Assembly (NCBI RefSeq): GCF_000428885.1
Contig: NZ_AUAU01000016.1
Coordinates: 45,714 to 109,713, forward strand
Direction of reading: 5' to 3'
Length of the DNA: 64,000 nucleotides
From: Geothrix fermentans DSM 14018
GTDB taxonomy: Bacteria > Acidobacteriota > Holophagae > Holophagales > Holophagaceae
Position numbers and translations under genes: made by a program. The notes beneath the pieces were generated by a model. That model was given only the letters and a program-made list of their open reading frames with translations. It was not told the DNA's origin and ran no database searches. Below, piece after piece: positions 23,845 through 31,861 of the stretch; the first letter of the stretch is position 1, and each line of letters opens with the position of its first letter.

Positions 23845-25710
23845 TCAGTTCGGTCCCGCCCCCTCCTGGTCCTCGTGCTCCAGGGAGGCCATCATGGCTT
23901 CGCTGGCGGCGAGGACGGCGTCGGTCAGCAGGTTCTGGGCCTCGAGCAGCTGGCCCTCGCAGGCCCGCAGGGCCTCGGAGTCCTGGGCGGCCACGGCCCG
24001 CCGGGCCCTGGAGAGCACGTCCCGGATCATGGCCTGCTGATCCTCCCGCAGGAACTTGCCGCACTCCGCGAAGCTCTTGTCGCAGGAGAAGATCAGCCCC
24101 TCGGCGGAAGCGATGTACTTCAGCGCGTCCCGCTTCTTCACGTCGGTCTCGGCGTTGGCCAGGGCCTCGCGGATCATGCGCTGGATCTCCAGCTCGGAGA
24201 GGCCGGAGCTGGGGCGGATGCTCAGGCCCTGCTCCAACCCGGTCATGAGGTCGCGGGCGGAGACCTTGACGATGCCGTTGGAGTCGATGTCGAAGGCCAC
24301 TTCGATCTGAGGCACGCCCTTGGGCAGGGGCGGCAAGTTGATGAGGTCGAAGCGGCCGAGGCTCTTGTTGTGCTCCGCCAGCTCGCGTTCACCCTGCAGC
24401 ACGTGGATCTCCACCCGGTTCTGGTTGTCCGTCACCGTGGTGAAGGTGCGGGCGTCGCGGGTGGGGATGGTGGCGTTGCGCTGGATGATCTTCACGAAGC
24501 CGCCGCCCTGGGTCTCGATGCCCAGAGACAGGGGCGTGACGTCCAGCAGCACCAGGTCCTTGATGTCGCCTTTCAGCACGGCGCCCTGGATGGAGGCGCC
24601 GGTGGCCACCACCTCGTCGGGATTGATGCTCCGGTTGGGCTCCTTGCCGAAGAAGTCCCGCACGAGGCGCTGCACCAGCGGCATGCGGGTCTGCCCGCCC
24701 ACCAGGATCACTTCGTCCACCTGGTTCGGCGTCTTGCCGCCCTGCTCCAGCGCATCCTTGATGGGGATCAGGGTCTGCTGCACCAGGCCGCGGGCCATGC
24801 CCTCCAACTGCTCCCGGCTGAGGGTGGCCTCCAGGTGCTGGGGGCCGCTGGCGGCCTGGGCGATGAAGGGCAGCCGGATGTCCACGCGCTCCAGGGTGGA
24901 CAGCTCGCACTTGGCCTTCTCGCTGGCCTCCTTCAGCCGCTGGAGGGCCATGCGGTCCGAGGACAGGTCGATGCCGGTCTTCTCGTGGAACTGCTCCACG
25001 AGCCAGTTCTGGATGGCCAAGTCGATGTCCTCGCCGCCCAGGAAGGTGTCGCCGCTGGTGGCCAGCACCTCGAACACGCCGTCGTTCATCTCCATCAGCG
25101 TGAAGTCGAAGGTGCCGCCGCCGAAGTCGTAGATGGCCAGGATCTGCTTGAGCCCCTTCTTGTTGAAGCCGTAGGCCAGGGCCGCCGCCGTGGGTTCGTT
25201 GATGATGCGCTGCACGTTGAGGCCGGCGATCTTGCCGGCATCCTTGGTGGCCTGCCGCTGGGCATCGTCGAAGTAGGCGGGGACCGTGATGACGGCGTCC
25301 GAGACGTCCTCGTGCAGGAAGGCCTCGGCCGCCTGCTTCAGGGAGCGGAGGACGATGGCCGTGACTTCGGGCGGGGCGTAGTCGCGCTCGCCGACACGCA
25401 GCCAGGCATCCCCGTTGGGGGCGGCCACCACCGGGAAGGGGAGGCGGCCCACGGCCTCCTGGACCTTGGGGGCGCTGAACCGCTGCCCGATGAGCCGCTT
25501 GACGGCGAAGAGCGTGCGCTGGGGGTTCGTGACGGCCTGGCGCTTGGCGATGTGGCCCACCAGCACGTCGCCCTTGTCCGTGAACGCCACCACCGAGGGC
25601 GTGGTGCGGCTGCCTTCGCGGTTGGGGATGACGCGCGAATCCCCGCTCTCCATCACGCAGACGCAACTGTTCGTCGTTCCCAGATCAATGCCGATCAGTT
25701 TGCCTGCCAT
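23845..25710 (-). CDS. dnaK: Chaperone protein DnaK (Hsp70)
   Basis: A 621-residue Hsp70. The ATPase domain opens [11 protein letters not shown] and contains [30 protein letters not shown] and [17 protein letters not shown]. The linker [16 protein letters not shown] leads to the substrate-binding domain. The C-terminus is short and acidic, without the usual Gly-rich tail. With DnaJ and GrpE it folds and protects proteins. Some details (TFDFTLMEM in the phosphate loop region; no insertion shortening) make HscA less likely than DnaK, and the hrcA-grpE-dnaK-dnaJ order supports this. A GGAG site precedes the ATG, with a possible promoter in the gap after grpE. Confidence 0.96.
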   Translation of the reverse strand: MAGKLIGIDLGTTNSCVCVMESGDSRVIPNREGSRTTPSVVAFTDKGDVLVGHIAKRQAVTNPQRTLFAVKRLIGQRFSAPKVQEAVGRLPFPVVAAPNGDAWLRVGERDYAPPEVTAIVLRSLKQAAEAFLHEDVSDAVITVPAYFDDAQRQATKDAGKIAGLNVQRIINEPTAAALAYGFNKKGLKQILAIYDFGGGTFDFTLMEMNDGVFEVLATSGDTFLGGEDIDLAIQNWLVEQFHEKTGIDLSSDRMALQRLKEASEKAKCELSTLERVDIRLPFIAQAASGPQHLEATLSREQLEGMARGLVQQTLIPIKDALEQGGKTPNQVDEVILVGGQTRMPLVQRLVRDFFGKEPNRSINPDEVVATGASIQGAVLKGDIKDLVLLDVTPLSLGIETQGGGFVKIIQRNATIPTRDARTFTTVTDNQNRVEIHVLQGERELAEHNKSLGRFDLINLPPLPKGVPQIEVAFDIDSNGIVKVSARDLMTGLEQGLSIRPSSGLSELEIQRMIREALANAETDVKKRDALKYIASAEGLIFSCDKSFAECGKFLREDQQAMIRDVLSRARRAVAAQDSEALRACEGQLLEAQNLLTDAVLAASEAMMASLEHEDQEGAGPN

Positions 25711-25739
25711 GGGTGGAACTCCGGGGGAAACGCTGCTTC

Positions 25740-25768
25740 ATGATAGATCTAAGTCTTGACTCATCCAA
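25740..25768 (-). promoter_or_regulatory. Possible sigma-70-type promoter for dnaK
   Basis: On the minus strand, TTGGAT and TATCAT are separated by 17 bases; the -10 matches five of six consensus positions and the -35 only three. It would give dnaK its own promoter within the operon. No CIRCE inverted repeat is seen here. Confidence 0.35.
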
Positions 25769-25789
25769 CAAAGCCAGGACCGGAGGCCG

Positions 25790-26479
25790 CTAGGACTTTC
25801 CCGGTTCCTGGAGCCGGTTCACCACCACGCGGGCCGGGCGCAGGAGCTGCCCCTTGAGGTTGTAGCCGCGCTCGTAGACCGCGGCCACGGCCCCATCCGG
25901 AAGATTCGGATCACTGAAGGTGGTGAGGGCCTCCGCGTGGAGGGCGTCGAAGGAGTCGCCGACCTTGAGCGGGAGGGGCTCCACGTTCATGCGGCGCAGG
26001 GCCTCCACGAACTGCTTCTGGATGAGTTCCACGCCGGCGCGGAAGGATTCCACATCCTGGTACGAAGCGCCGAGGCCCCGCTCGAAGTTGTCGAGCACCG
26101 GCAGGACCTCGAGGAGGATCTTCCGCTCCGCCTGCTCCACCGCCATGGCGATGTCGCGCTGGGCCCGGTTGCGGAAGTTGTTGAAGTCCGCCGCGAGGCG
26201 GCGGTGCTGGTCCATCAGCTCGGCCTCGCGCCGGAGCATCTCCTCCATCTGATGTTCGGCCTCGGTGAGCGCCGATTCGAGGTCCACCCGGGGCTCTCCC
26301 GAGTCCTGGAGATCGCCATCCCCGCCCGGCTGCCCATCGAAGCCGGAGGCCACCTCGTCGGCGACGGACTGGAGGTCCCCGTCCAGGGCGTCATCCAGGC
26401 TGAGATCCACCACGTCCTCGGGCTCTTCGGCCGGCGGGGCGGGCTTGTCATGGGGCTCGCGGGGGGTGCCTGTGGTCAT
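25790..26479 (-). CDS. grpE: Nucleotide exchange factor GrpE
   Basis: A 229-residue co-chaperone that releases ADP from DnaK. The acidic, disordered N-terminus (to about residue 70) is followed by the long coiled-coil helix (EAEHQMEEMLRREAELMDQH) and the signature DFNNFRNRAQRDI with VLPVLDNFERGL. The beta-domain ends ERGYNLKGQLLRPARVVV, as in the family. The frame is open far upstream through hrcA, so the start is set at the ATG 24 bases after the hrcA stop, where homology begins. Its ribosome site is weak, and a TATACT-like sequence lies just upstream. Confidence 0.95.
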   Translation of the reverse strand: MTTGTPREPHDKPAPPAEEPEDVVDLSLDDALDGDLQSVADEVASGFDGQPGGDGDLQDSGEPRVDLESALTEAEHQMEEMLRREAELMDQHRRLAADFNNFRNRAQRDIAMAVEQAERKILLEVLPVLDNFERGLGASYQDVESFRAGVELIQKQFVEALRRMNVEPLPLKVGDSFDALHAEALTTFSDPNLPDGAVAAVYERGYNLKGQLLRPARVVVNRLQEPGKS

Positions 26480-26502
26480 GGCAGCAGTATACGCAAGAAC
26501 GG

Positions 26503-27552
26503 TCAGGACCCGCCCTGCCGCCGCTGGATCTGGCGCGACCACCAGCGCAGGCCACCCATGACCCGGCCGTAGTCCATGCGCAGCGGTCCCACCAGGGCGA
26601 AGGTGACGTAGCCCGCCGGGCCGAGGCCCACGGTGCGCACCGCCGTGGCCAGGGGCCAGCCCTCCAGGTAGGGGTTCTCGGAGCCCAGCAGCAGCTGGAC
26701 ATCCTGGGAGGCCCGGTCCGCGAAGGCGTTCAGGAGGCGGGCGAGGCGGCCCCGCTCCTCGAAGGCCGCCACCAGACCCCGGAACCGGGCCACATCCTCG
26801 AATTCGGGCAGCCCGCCCAGGCGGCCGAGGCCGGACACCAGGACCGGGGGATCGCCCGCCGCCCCCTCCTCCGGCCAGCGGGAGGCCAGCTCCTGGAGGC
26901 GGGTCCGCAGGGTCTCGCCTTCCCGGGCCCCCGCCTCGAGGGCCTCCAGGAGCCGCGACCGCATCTCCACAAGGGTCAGGCCCGCAAACTGGGCGGTGGC
27001 GTAGTTCCCCAGCTCCGTCAGGACGGTATCCGGGTAGTTCCACGGGTTGTCCATCAGGCGGTGGTCCACCTCGCCGAGGCTGCCCACCCAGATGGCCACC
27101 AGGCGCCCGGGCCCCACGGACACGAACTCCAGGCGCACCAGGCGGCTCTGCGTCAGCGGCAGGGGGAGGGCCACGCAGACGCCGCCCATGACCTCCGCCA
27201 AGGTCCGGCTGGCGTGGCGGGCCCAGGACTCGGGATCCAGCTCCAGGCCGTCCAGGGTGGCAGCCAGGCGGCCTTCCAGCTCGGGATCCGGGGCCTGGGC
27301 CTGCAGCCAGCGGTCCACGTAGTAGCGGTAGGCCCGCTCCGTGGGCACACGTCCCGCGGACGTGTGGGGCTGGGCCACCAGGGACTCGTCCTCCAGATCC
27401 GACAGCACGTTCCGGATGGTGGCGCTGGAGAGGGGCTCGGGGAAGCGCTTGGCCAGCAGACGGGAGCCCACCGGCTCCCCCGCCTCGAGGTAGGCCTCGA
27501 TGAGGGTGCGGAGCACGGATTCGCCGCGGGGATTGAGGTTGGGGGTCGCCAT
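26503..27552 (-). CDS. hrcA: Heat-inducible transcription repressor HrcA
   Basis: A 349-residue repressor. The N-terminal winged-helix domain reads LRTLIEAYLEAGEPVGSRLL and SSATIRNVLSDLEDESLVAQ, followed by PHTSAGRVPTERAYRYYVD, the family signature. The GAF-like and C-terminal domains follow (GLGPAGYVTFALVGPLRMDY). HrcA normally binds CIRCE inverted repeats ahead of groE and dnaK operons with help from GroEL. I found no CIRCE within this window, so its operator here is unclear. The start used (ATG at 27552) matches family N-termini; another ATG lies nine codons upstream. Only 53 bases separate it from the divergent lipoprotein gene. Confidence 0.95.
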   Translation of the reverse strand: MATPNLNPRGESVLRTLIEAYLEAGEPVGSRLLAKRFPEPLSSATIRNVLSDLEDESLVAQPHTSAGRVPTERAYRYYVDRWLQAQAPDPELEGRLAATLDGLELDPESWARHASRTLAEVMGGVCVALPLPLTQSRLVRLEFVSVGPGRLVAIWVGSLGEVDHRLMDNPWNYPDTVLTELGNYATAQFAGLTLVEMRSRLLEALEAGAREGETLRTRLQELASRWPEEGAAGDPPVLVSGLGRLGGLPEFEDVARFRGLVAAFEERGRLARLLNAFADRASQDVQLLLGSENPYLEGWPLATAVRTVGLGPAGYVTFALVGPLRMDYGRVMGGLRWWSRQIQRRQGGS

Positions 27553-27605
27553 GGTGGGTAAACTTTGTCGGGCTGTCATACTATATACCCCCCAACGGAG
27601 GTCCC

Positions 27606-28448
27606 ATGCGCACCATCCTGACCCGTCTCTCCCTCGCCGCAGCGCTCGTTCTGGCGGTGGGATGCAACCGCAAGAGCGAGGCTGCCATCCAGGCCGAAGA
27701 GGCCGCCAAGACCGCCGAGGCCAAAGTTGCCCAGCTCGAGCAGCAGCTGGCCGAGGCCAAGTCCGGCAAGGTCACCGGCGCCGACGCCGACACGGTCCAG
27801 CAGGTGACCAAGTCCCAGGTGAAGGCCCTGGAGCGCCAGGTGGCCGATGCGAAGCGGCGGGCCGAGGCCAAGAAGCAGGAGGCCGCCGTCCTGGCCTCCG
27901 CCCCCGCCCCCAAGGAGGCCCCCAAGGCCGTGGTGGTGGAAGTGCCCACAGGCACGAAGCTGGAGATCGCCCTGGCCCGTGAGCTGGCCACGGACAAGGA
28001 CCAGCCCGGGGATGCCTGGGAAGGCTCCCTGGCCTCGGACGTGGTGGTGGACGGCAAGCTGGTCTGGAGCGCCGGCAGCTCCGCCCGCGGCGTCGTGACC
28101 CAGAGCGCCGCTGCGGGCCGCCTGAGCAACGGCCAGGGCGCCCTCGGCATCCGGCTCACGGAGATCGCCGGCGTCGGCATCGACACGGACACCCACGTGG
28201 TCGTGGCCACCGCCCGCGGCGAGCGCAACGCCAAGTACATCGGCGGTGGCGCGGCCCTCGGCGCCCTGGTGGGCCTGCTCTCGGACAAGAAGCACCAGGG
28301 TGACCACGCCCTCGGCGGCGCGGCCATCGGCGCCGCCGCCGGCACCGCCGTGGCCGCCGGCACCGCCGACACCGTCATCCGCATCCCCGCCACCAAGCCC
28401 GTGGCGTTCAGCCTGACGAGCCCGGAGAAGGTGACGCTGAAGAAGTAG
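27606..28448 (+). CDS. Lipoprotein with coiled coil and glycine-zipper region
   Basis: A 280-residue predicted lipoprotein: the signal peptide ends in the lipobox LAVGC, so Cys20 would be lipidated. An Ala/Glu/Lys-rich coiled coil follows (residues about 24-105), then a beta-rich domain and, near the C-terminus, a glycine-zipper-like stretch IGGGAALGALVGLL and GGAAIGAAAGTAVAAG that could insert in a membrane. The coiled coil recalls murein-lipoprotein spacers. Function is unknown. CGGAGG precedes the ATG. It is divergent from hrcA and ends at a strong bidirectional hairpin shared with prfA. Confidence 0.8.
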   Translation: MRTILTRLSLAAALVLAVGCNRKSEAAIQAEEAAKTAEAKVAQLEQQLAEAKSGKVTGADADTVQQVTKSQVKALERQVADAKRRAEAKKQEAAVLASAPAPKEAPKAVVVEVPTGTKLEIALARELATDKDQPGDAWEGSLASDVVVDGKLVWSAGSSARGVVTQSAAAGRLSNGQGALGIRLTEIAGVGIDTDTHVVVATARGERNAKYIGGGAALGALVGLLSDKKHQGDHALGGAAIGAAAGTAVAAGTADTVIRIPATKPVAFSLTSPEKVTLKK

Positions 28449-28453
28449 CTGGT

Positions 28454-28534
28454 GGCTATCGGCTATCAATCAAAAAGGAAGCGGGAGGCGAGCCTCCCGC
28501 TTCTGCTTTTACTGAAAGCTGACAGCTGATAGCC
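28454..28534. repeat. 81-bp unit bounded by GGCTATC words around a terminator
   Basis: GGCTATCGGCTATC at the left and GCTGACAGCTGATAGCC at the right form imperfect terminal inverted repeats. The layout resembles the cassette ends elsewhere in the window, but the core here is only the terminator hairpin. Confidence 0.6.
28477..28510. terminator. Bidirectional intrinsic terminator
   Basis: An 11-bp perfect stem (GAAGCGGGAGG with CCTCCCGCTTC, loop CGAG) is followed by TGCTTTT on the plus strand and preceded by AAAAA for the minus strand. It serves the convergent lipoprotein and prfA genes. Confidence 0.9.
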
Positions 28535-28538
28535 CCCT

Positions 28539-29612
28539 TCACGCCTCCAGCGCCTGCAGCCGCTCGGCCTCGAAGGCGGCGCGCAGGGGCTCGATGATGG
28601 GCTCGATCTGGCCGCCCATGAAGCTGTCGATCTGGTGGATGGTGACGCCCACGCGGTGGTCGGTGACGCGGCCCTGGGGGAAGTTGTAGGTGCGGATCTT
28701 CTCGCTGCGGTCGCCGCTGCCCACCTGGGACTTGCGCAGGGCCGAGTGGGCCGCGTCGGCCTCCTCCTGGGCCTTCTGGAGCAGGCGGCTGCGCAGCACG
28801 GTCATGGCCTTGGCCATGTTCTTGAGCTGGCTGCGCTCATCCTGGCAGCTCACCACCGTATTCGTGGGCAGGTGCGTGAGGCGCACGGCGGAGTAGGTGG
28901 TATTCACGCTCTGGCCGCCCTTGCCGCCGGAACAGAAGGTGTCGATGCGCAGGTCCTTCTGGTCGATCTGGATGTCCACCTCCTCGGCCTCGGGCATGAC
29001 GGCCACGGTGGCGGCGGAGGTGTGGATGCGGCCCTGGGTCTCGGTCTTGGGCACGCGCTGCACGCGGTGCACGCCGCTCTCGAAGCGGAAGAGCGAATAG
29101 GCGCCGTCGCCCTGGATCTCGGCCACCACTTCCTTCAGTCCCCCCTGCTCGGCCTCGCTCTCATCCAGCACCGTGACCTTGAAGCCCCGGCGCTCGGCGA
29201 AGCGCACGTACATCCGGAACAGCTCCCCGGCGAAGAGCGCCGCCTCCTCGCCGCCGGTGCCGGCCCGCACTTCGAGGATGACGTTCTTGGCATCGGCGGG
29301 ATCCTTGGGAATGAGCAGGCGCCGGATCTCCGCCTCACCTTCCGCGATGGCCTTCTTGAGGTCGGGGATCTCGAGCTCCGCCATCTCGCGCAGCTCCGCG
29401 TCCATGGACTTGTCGCCCAGGATGAGCTCGGCCTCCTCCAGCTGCTTCATCCGCGTGCGCTGCGCCTGGAAGGCGAGCACCACCGGCTCCAGCTCCGCGC
29501 GGAGCTTGGTCAGCTCCCGCAGGCGCTTGGGATCGGAGACCACGGCGGGATCCTGCAGCTGCGCCTCCACTTCCTGGAAGCGGGCGTCCACGGCTTCAAG
29601 TTGATCGAGCAT
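28539..29612 (-). CDS. prfA: Peptide chain release factor 1
   Basis: A 357-residue class I release factor reading UAA and UAG. The catalytic GGQ is in CSGGKGGQSVNTTYSAVRLT. The stop-recognition tripeptide of the PxT type is PKT, in RVPKTETQGRIHTS; the middle residue varies among RF1 proteins (PAT, PVT, PET). RF1 rather than RF2 is shown by IRTYNFPQGRVTDHRVG and the PxT rather than SPF motif. Full length, with no frameshift. The gene follows rpmE on the same strand after that gene's terminator. A prmC methyltransferase gene, often adjacent, is not present here. Confidence 0.97.
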   Translation of the reverse strand: MLDQLEAVDARFQEVEAQLQDPAVVSDPKRLRELTKLRAELEPVVLAFQAQRTRMKQLEEAELILGDKSMDAELREMAELEIPDLKKAIAEGEAEIRRLLIPKDPADAKNVILEVRAGTGGEEAALFAGELFRMYVRFAERRGFKVTVLDESEAEQGGLKEVVAEIQGDGAYSLFRFESGVHRVQRVPKTETQGRIHTSAATVAVMPEAEEVDIQIDQKDLRIDTFCSGGKGGQSVNTTYSAVRLTHLPTNTVVSCQDERSQLKNMAKAMTVLRSRLLQKAQEEADAAHSALRKSQVGSGDRSEKIRTYNFPQGRVTDHRVGVTIHQIDSFMGGQIEPIIEPLRAAFEAERLQALEA

Positions 29613-29667
29613 GTCCCACCTTTTCGGCTACCTCCGAATTCCGGCAAAGCCGGGATTTGGAGCACAC

Positions 29668-29705
29668 AAAAAAGAAGAACGGGCCGATGGTTCGGCCCGT
29701 TCTTT
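29668..29705 (-). terminator. Intrinsic terminator after rpmE
   Basis: A stem of about 13 bp (AAGAACGGGCCGA with TCGGCCCGTTCTT) is followed on the minus strand by CTTCTTTTTT. It separates rpmE from prfA. Confidence 0.9.
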
Positions 29706-29717
29706 GGAATGCGGAAG

Positions 29718-29966
29718 CTAGGCTTCGGTCGTCTCGGCGGCGGCTTCGGGAGCGGCGGCCGGGGCTTCCTTCTTCGCGTACTTCTTGTTGAACTTCTCCA
29801 CGCGGCCCTCGGTGTCCATCAGGCGCTGCTTGCCGGTGAAGTAGGGGTGGCAGGCCGAGCAGATTTCCACGCGCAGCTCCTTCTTGGTGGAGCGCGTCAT
29901 GAACTCGTTGCCGCAGGCGCAGTGCACCATCACGTCGTGCAGCTCGGGGTGGATCTTTTCCTTCAT
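29718..29966 (-). CDS. rpmE: Large ribosomal subunit protein bL31 (zinc-binding type)
   Basis: An 82-residue ribosomal protein. It opens [20 protein letters not shown] and carries the zinc ligands Cys16, Cys18, Cys36 and Cys39 (CAC and CSAC), so it is the zinc-containing C+ form. [20 protein letters not shown] is the conserved C-terminal half; the Ala/Glu-rich tail is longer than average. GGAGGAAGAG stands immediately ahead of the ATG. The terminator at 29668 closes it off from prfA. Confidence 0.97.
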   Translation of the reverse strand: MKEKIHPELHDVMVHCACGNEFMTRSTKKELRVEICSACHPYFTGKQRLMDTEGRVEKFNKKYAKKEAPAAAPEAAAETTEA

Positions 29967-30103
29967 CTCTTCCTCCTGGGACCGACCGGATGCCCCCATG
30001 GGCGGGGTGAACGCACGCGGCTTGTCCACGCAAGACAGAAAGCATATCGCCAAATCCCTGATTCCTCAAGGAGCATTCCCGGAGGGCCGGGGATGGAGCC
30101 GGT

Positions 30104-30865
30104 TCAGCCCTCCTGCTCCCGGGGAGTCAGGACCCAGCGCTCGGCGAGAACCCGCCGCAGCCTCTGGGCCAGCATCACGCTGATGAGCACCGTGGCGTTG
30201 AAGCTCAGCTCCAGGGGCACCTGCCACCACTGGAACCGGATCCGGCCCAGGAACCCCGTCTCGATGGCGAACATGAAGGCCGTGAAGACCACGGGCTCCA
30301 GGAAGGTCTGCCAGAGAGGGCGTTCCTGGCTGTGGCGCTCCAGCAGGAAGCCCGTGTAGGCCCCGTAGAGCAGGCGTGTGGGCTTGAACCCGTGGTGGGT
30401 GGTGAACCCGAGGGGGATCGAGAGCAGGGACGTGAGCAGGACGGCCACGGCGATCCTCGCCCAGGGATCCAGCCGGAGCCAGTAGCGCCGCGCCCAGAAG
30501 TAGCCGGTCCCCACCGCCAGCCCCTGGGCCGCGGCGAAGGCCAGGCAGATGTACCAGCGCCAGCCTTCGAACCACATGTGGCTGCCCGTGGCCAGCCCGA
30601 TGATCATGCCCGCGGCCAGGGCCGTGCCGCTGCGGTGGTTGGCGTCCTGGCCCTCGCCAGCTGTCAGCTCCTCGGCCAGCACTGTGGGATGTTCCTTCTC
30701 GGACAGCATCGCCGACATGGCCGATTCGCTGTCGATGCCCCGGGCTTCCGCCTCGTCGAGCAGGTGGGTCTCCAGCTCCCGGAGCAGGGTGAGGCGCCGC
30801 CGGCGCGTCAGGCCCTTGAGACCTGAGCCTACCGTCGAGAGATAGGCTTCCAGCGCCCGGAACAC
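30104..30865 (-). CDS. Membrane protein with DUF1700-like N-terminus, partner of PadR regulator
   Basis: A 253-residue protein. The cytoplasmic N-terminal 70 residues are helical and charged (RRRRLTLLRELETHLLDEAE), similar to the amphipathic start of DUF1700/HAAS-type sensor partners of PadR regulators. After it come about five membrane spans (for example TALAAGMIIGLATG, ICLAFAAAQGLAVGTGYFWA, IAVAVLLTSLLSIPLGF). It starts at a GTG nine bases after the padR-like gene, so the two form an operon. PadR/HAAS pairs usually control membrane or exporter genes, and this one may regulate itself. No enzymatic motif is visible. Confidence 0.7.
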   Translation of the reverse strand: MFRALEAYLSTVGSGLKGLTRRRRLTLLRELETHLLDEAEARGIDSESAMSAMLSEKEHPTVLAEELTAGEGQDANHRSGTALAAGMIIGLATGSHMWFEGWRWYICLAFAAAQGLAVGTGYFWARRYWLRLDPWARIAVAVLLTSLLSIPLGFTTHHGFKPTRLLYGAYTGFLLERHSQERPLWQTFLEPVVFTAFMFAIETGFLGRIRFQWWQVPLELSFNATVLISVMLAQRLRRVLAERWVLTPREQEG

Positions 30866-30874
30866 GACGGGACC

Positions 30875-31228
30875 CTAGGCCCTTGGCCCCACGAAGGCCT
30901 GGACCATGTCCACGAACTGGTTCCACTCCTTCTTCTTGGCCGCCAGGAAGGCCTGGCCCGCGGGCTGGATGGCGTAGTAGCGCCGCTCGCGCCCGTTCTC
31001 CTGGGTCTCCCAGTAGGAGGTGATGAACTCCGTGGCCTCCAGCTTGTGGAGCGCCGGGTAGAGGGCGCCCTCCTTGAGCGTGTAGGTGCCCCCGGTGCGC
31101 TGACGGACCGTCTCGATGATCTGGTAGCCGTACATGGGCCCCTCGCAGAGCAGCGACAGCAGCAGCAGGGGAGTGCTGCCCTTCAGCAGTTCACGGTCCA
31201 CGGGGTCCTCCGGTTTAGTGGTCTCCAT
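30875..31228 (-). CDS. PadR family transcriptional regulator
   Basis: A 117-residue winged-helix repressor of the PadR-s1 group. LLLLSLLCEGPMYGYQIIET is the family signature, followed by GGTYTLKEGALYPALHKLEA in the recognition helix and wing (ENGRERRYYAIQPAG). Members sense phenolics, drugs or envelope stress through an accessory helix that makes the dimer. GAGG stands seven bases before the ATG; 14 further upstream in-frame codons lack a site. It probably represses its own operon with the following membrane protein; its operator should be in 31229-31300. Confidence 0.92.
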   Translation of the reverse strand: METTKPEDPVDRELLKGSTPLLLLSLLCEGPMYGYQIIETVRQRTGGTYTLKEGALYPALHKLEATEFITSYWETQENGRERRYYAIQPAGQAFLAAKKKEWNQFVDMVQAFVGPRA

Positions 31229-31320
31229 TGTGCCTCGCAAATTGAGGCCAGTCAAGGCATCGAGGTACAAATGTTTTTACAGGCAAAGGTGACTTCCGGG
31301 GCCGGTTATCGCGACAACCC

Positions 31321-31567
31321 GGGCGATCCACTCACTGGTCCGAATCCAGGACCAGCAACAAAAGCAGGGGGGGTCGTCCGCCTGGTCGGGATTCGAACCG
31401 GGCGGCTGCGCCGCCCACGGCTCGCGTCGGCGCCACAGAGGCTCCGTCTCTGCGAGCCCAAAGGCGAGCAGGAGGACAGCGCCAAGCGCTGTCCGTCAGA
31501 CGGAGGTGGCGCCTTGGGCGATCCACTCGCTGGTTCGAATCCAGAATCATCAACAAAGGCAGGGGGC
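31321..31567. repeat. Direct repeats carrying tRNA T-arm sequence beside the tRNA-Arg gene
   Basis: GGGCGATCCACTC followed by CTGGTTCGAATCCAG occurs at 31321-31349 and 31517-31545 with two mismatches, and the similarity runs on into (A)ACAAA-GCAGGGGG. A third T-arm-like sequence, ATTCGAACCG, is on the minus strand near 31391. Between them, 31429-31513 folds into nested stems, including GGACAGCGC with GCGCTGTCC. I see no complete tRNA here; these look like leftovers of tRNA 3' ends. Confidence 0.6.
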
Positions 31568-31590
31568 CGGATGGCCCCCTGCCTTTGTTG
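31551..31590 (-). terminator. Terminator hairpin after tRNA-Arg
   Basis: A perfect 18-bp inverted repeat, CAACAAAGGCAGGGGGCC with its complement around GGAT, overlapping the encoded CCA end of the tRNA. It ends in U-rich sequence on the minus strand. Confidence 0.85.
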
Positions 31591-31665
31591 GTGCACCCGA
31601 CTGGATTCGAACCAGCGACCTTTGGCTTCGGAGGCCAACGCTCTATCCAGCTGAGCTACGGGTAC
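31589..31665 (-). tRNA. tRNA-Arg(CCG), attL-side copy
   Basis: A 77-nt tRNA with encoded CCA. The acceptor stem pairs GTACCCG with CGGGTGC (one U:G pair). The D-arm is GCTCAGCTGGATAGAGC. The anticodon stem TTGGC/GCCAA holds loop CTCCGAA, giving anticodon CCG, which reads the Arg codon CGG. The T-arm is CTGGTTCGAATCCAG. Its 5' side faces the integrated element, so it may lack its original promoter; its 3' part and terminator are the original host sequences. Confidence 0.93.
31607..31649. repeat. att core repeat, left (attL)
   Basis: Forty-three bases identical to 43639-43681, spanning the T-loop to D-loop part of tRNA-Arg(CCG) including the anticodon arm. The flanks differ on each side. This is the expected footprint of site-specific integration. 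Confidence 0.85.
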
Positions 31666-31861
31666 CGCGACCTTTACATGCGATTGGTTGTTTGAACGTT
31701 TTCGAATTTTCCTTCAACCAAGGCCCCTGGTGGTTCGGGAGGGGGGGGGGTAGACGAGAATCGACAATTTAGTAATCAAGACCCTACAACTGGTTGAAGT
31801 TTGGTAGTCCAGAATCGATTCTGATGCATCATTATCATATCAAAAAATTTTTTCATTATTA

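Noticed and set aside
26480..27043. Upstream extension of grpE within hrcA
   Set aside because: It overlaps the hrcA coding region in another frame and has no GrpE similarity.
27553..27605. CIRCE operator for HrcA between hrcA and the lipoprotein gene
   Set aside because: The TTAGCACTC-N9-GAGTGCTAA pattern is absent here and ahead of grpE and dnaK.
6334..28534. CRISPR array from the clustered short repeats
   Set aside because: Repeats are imperfect, 7-12 bases, without regular spacers, and no cas genes are near.
31429..31513. A further tRNA gene in the structured stretch beside tRNA-Arg
   Set aside because: Stems are present, but acceptor, D-arm and anticodon arms in the right order and spacing could not be found.
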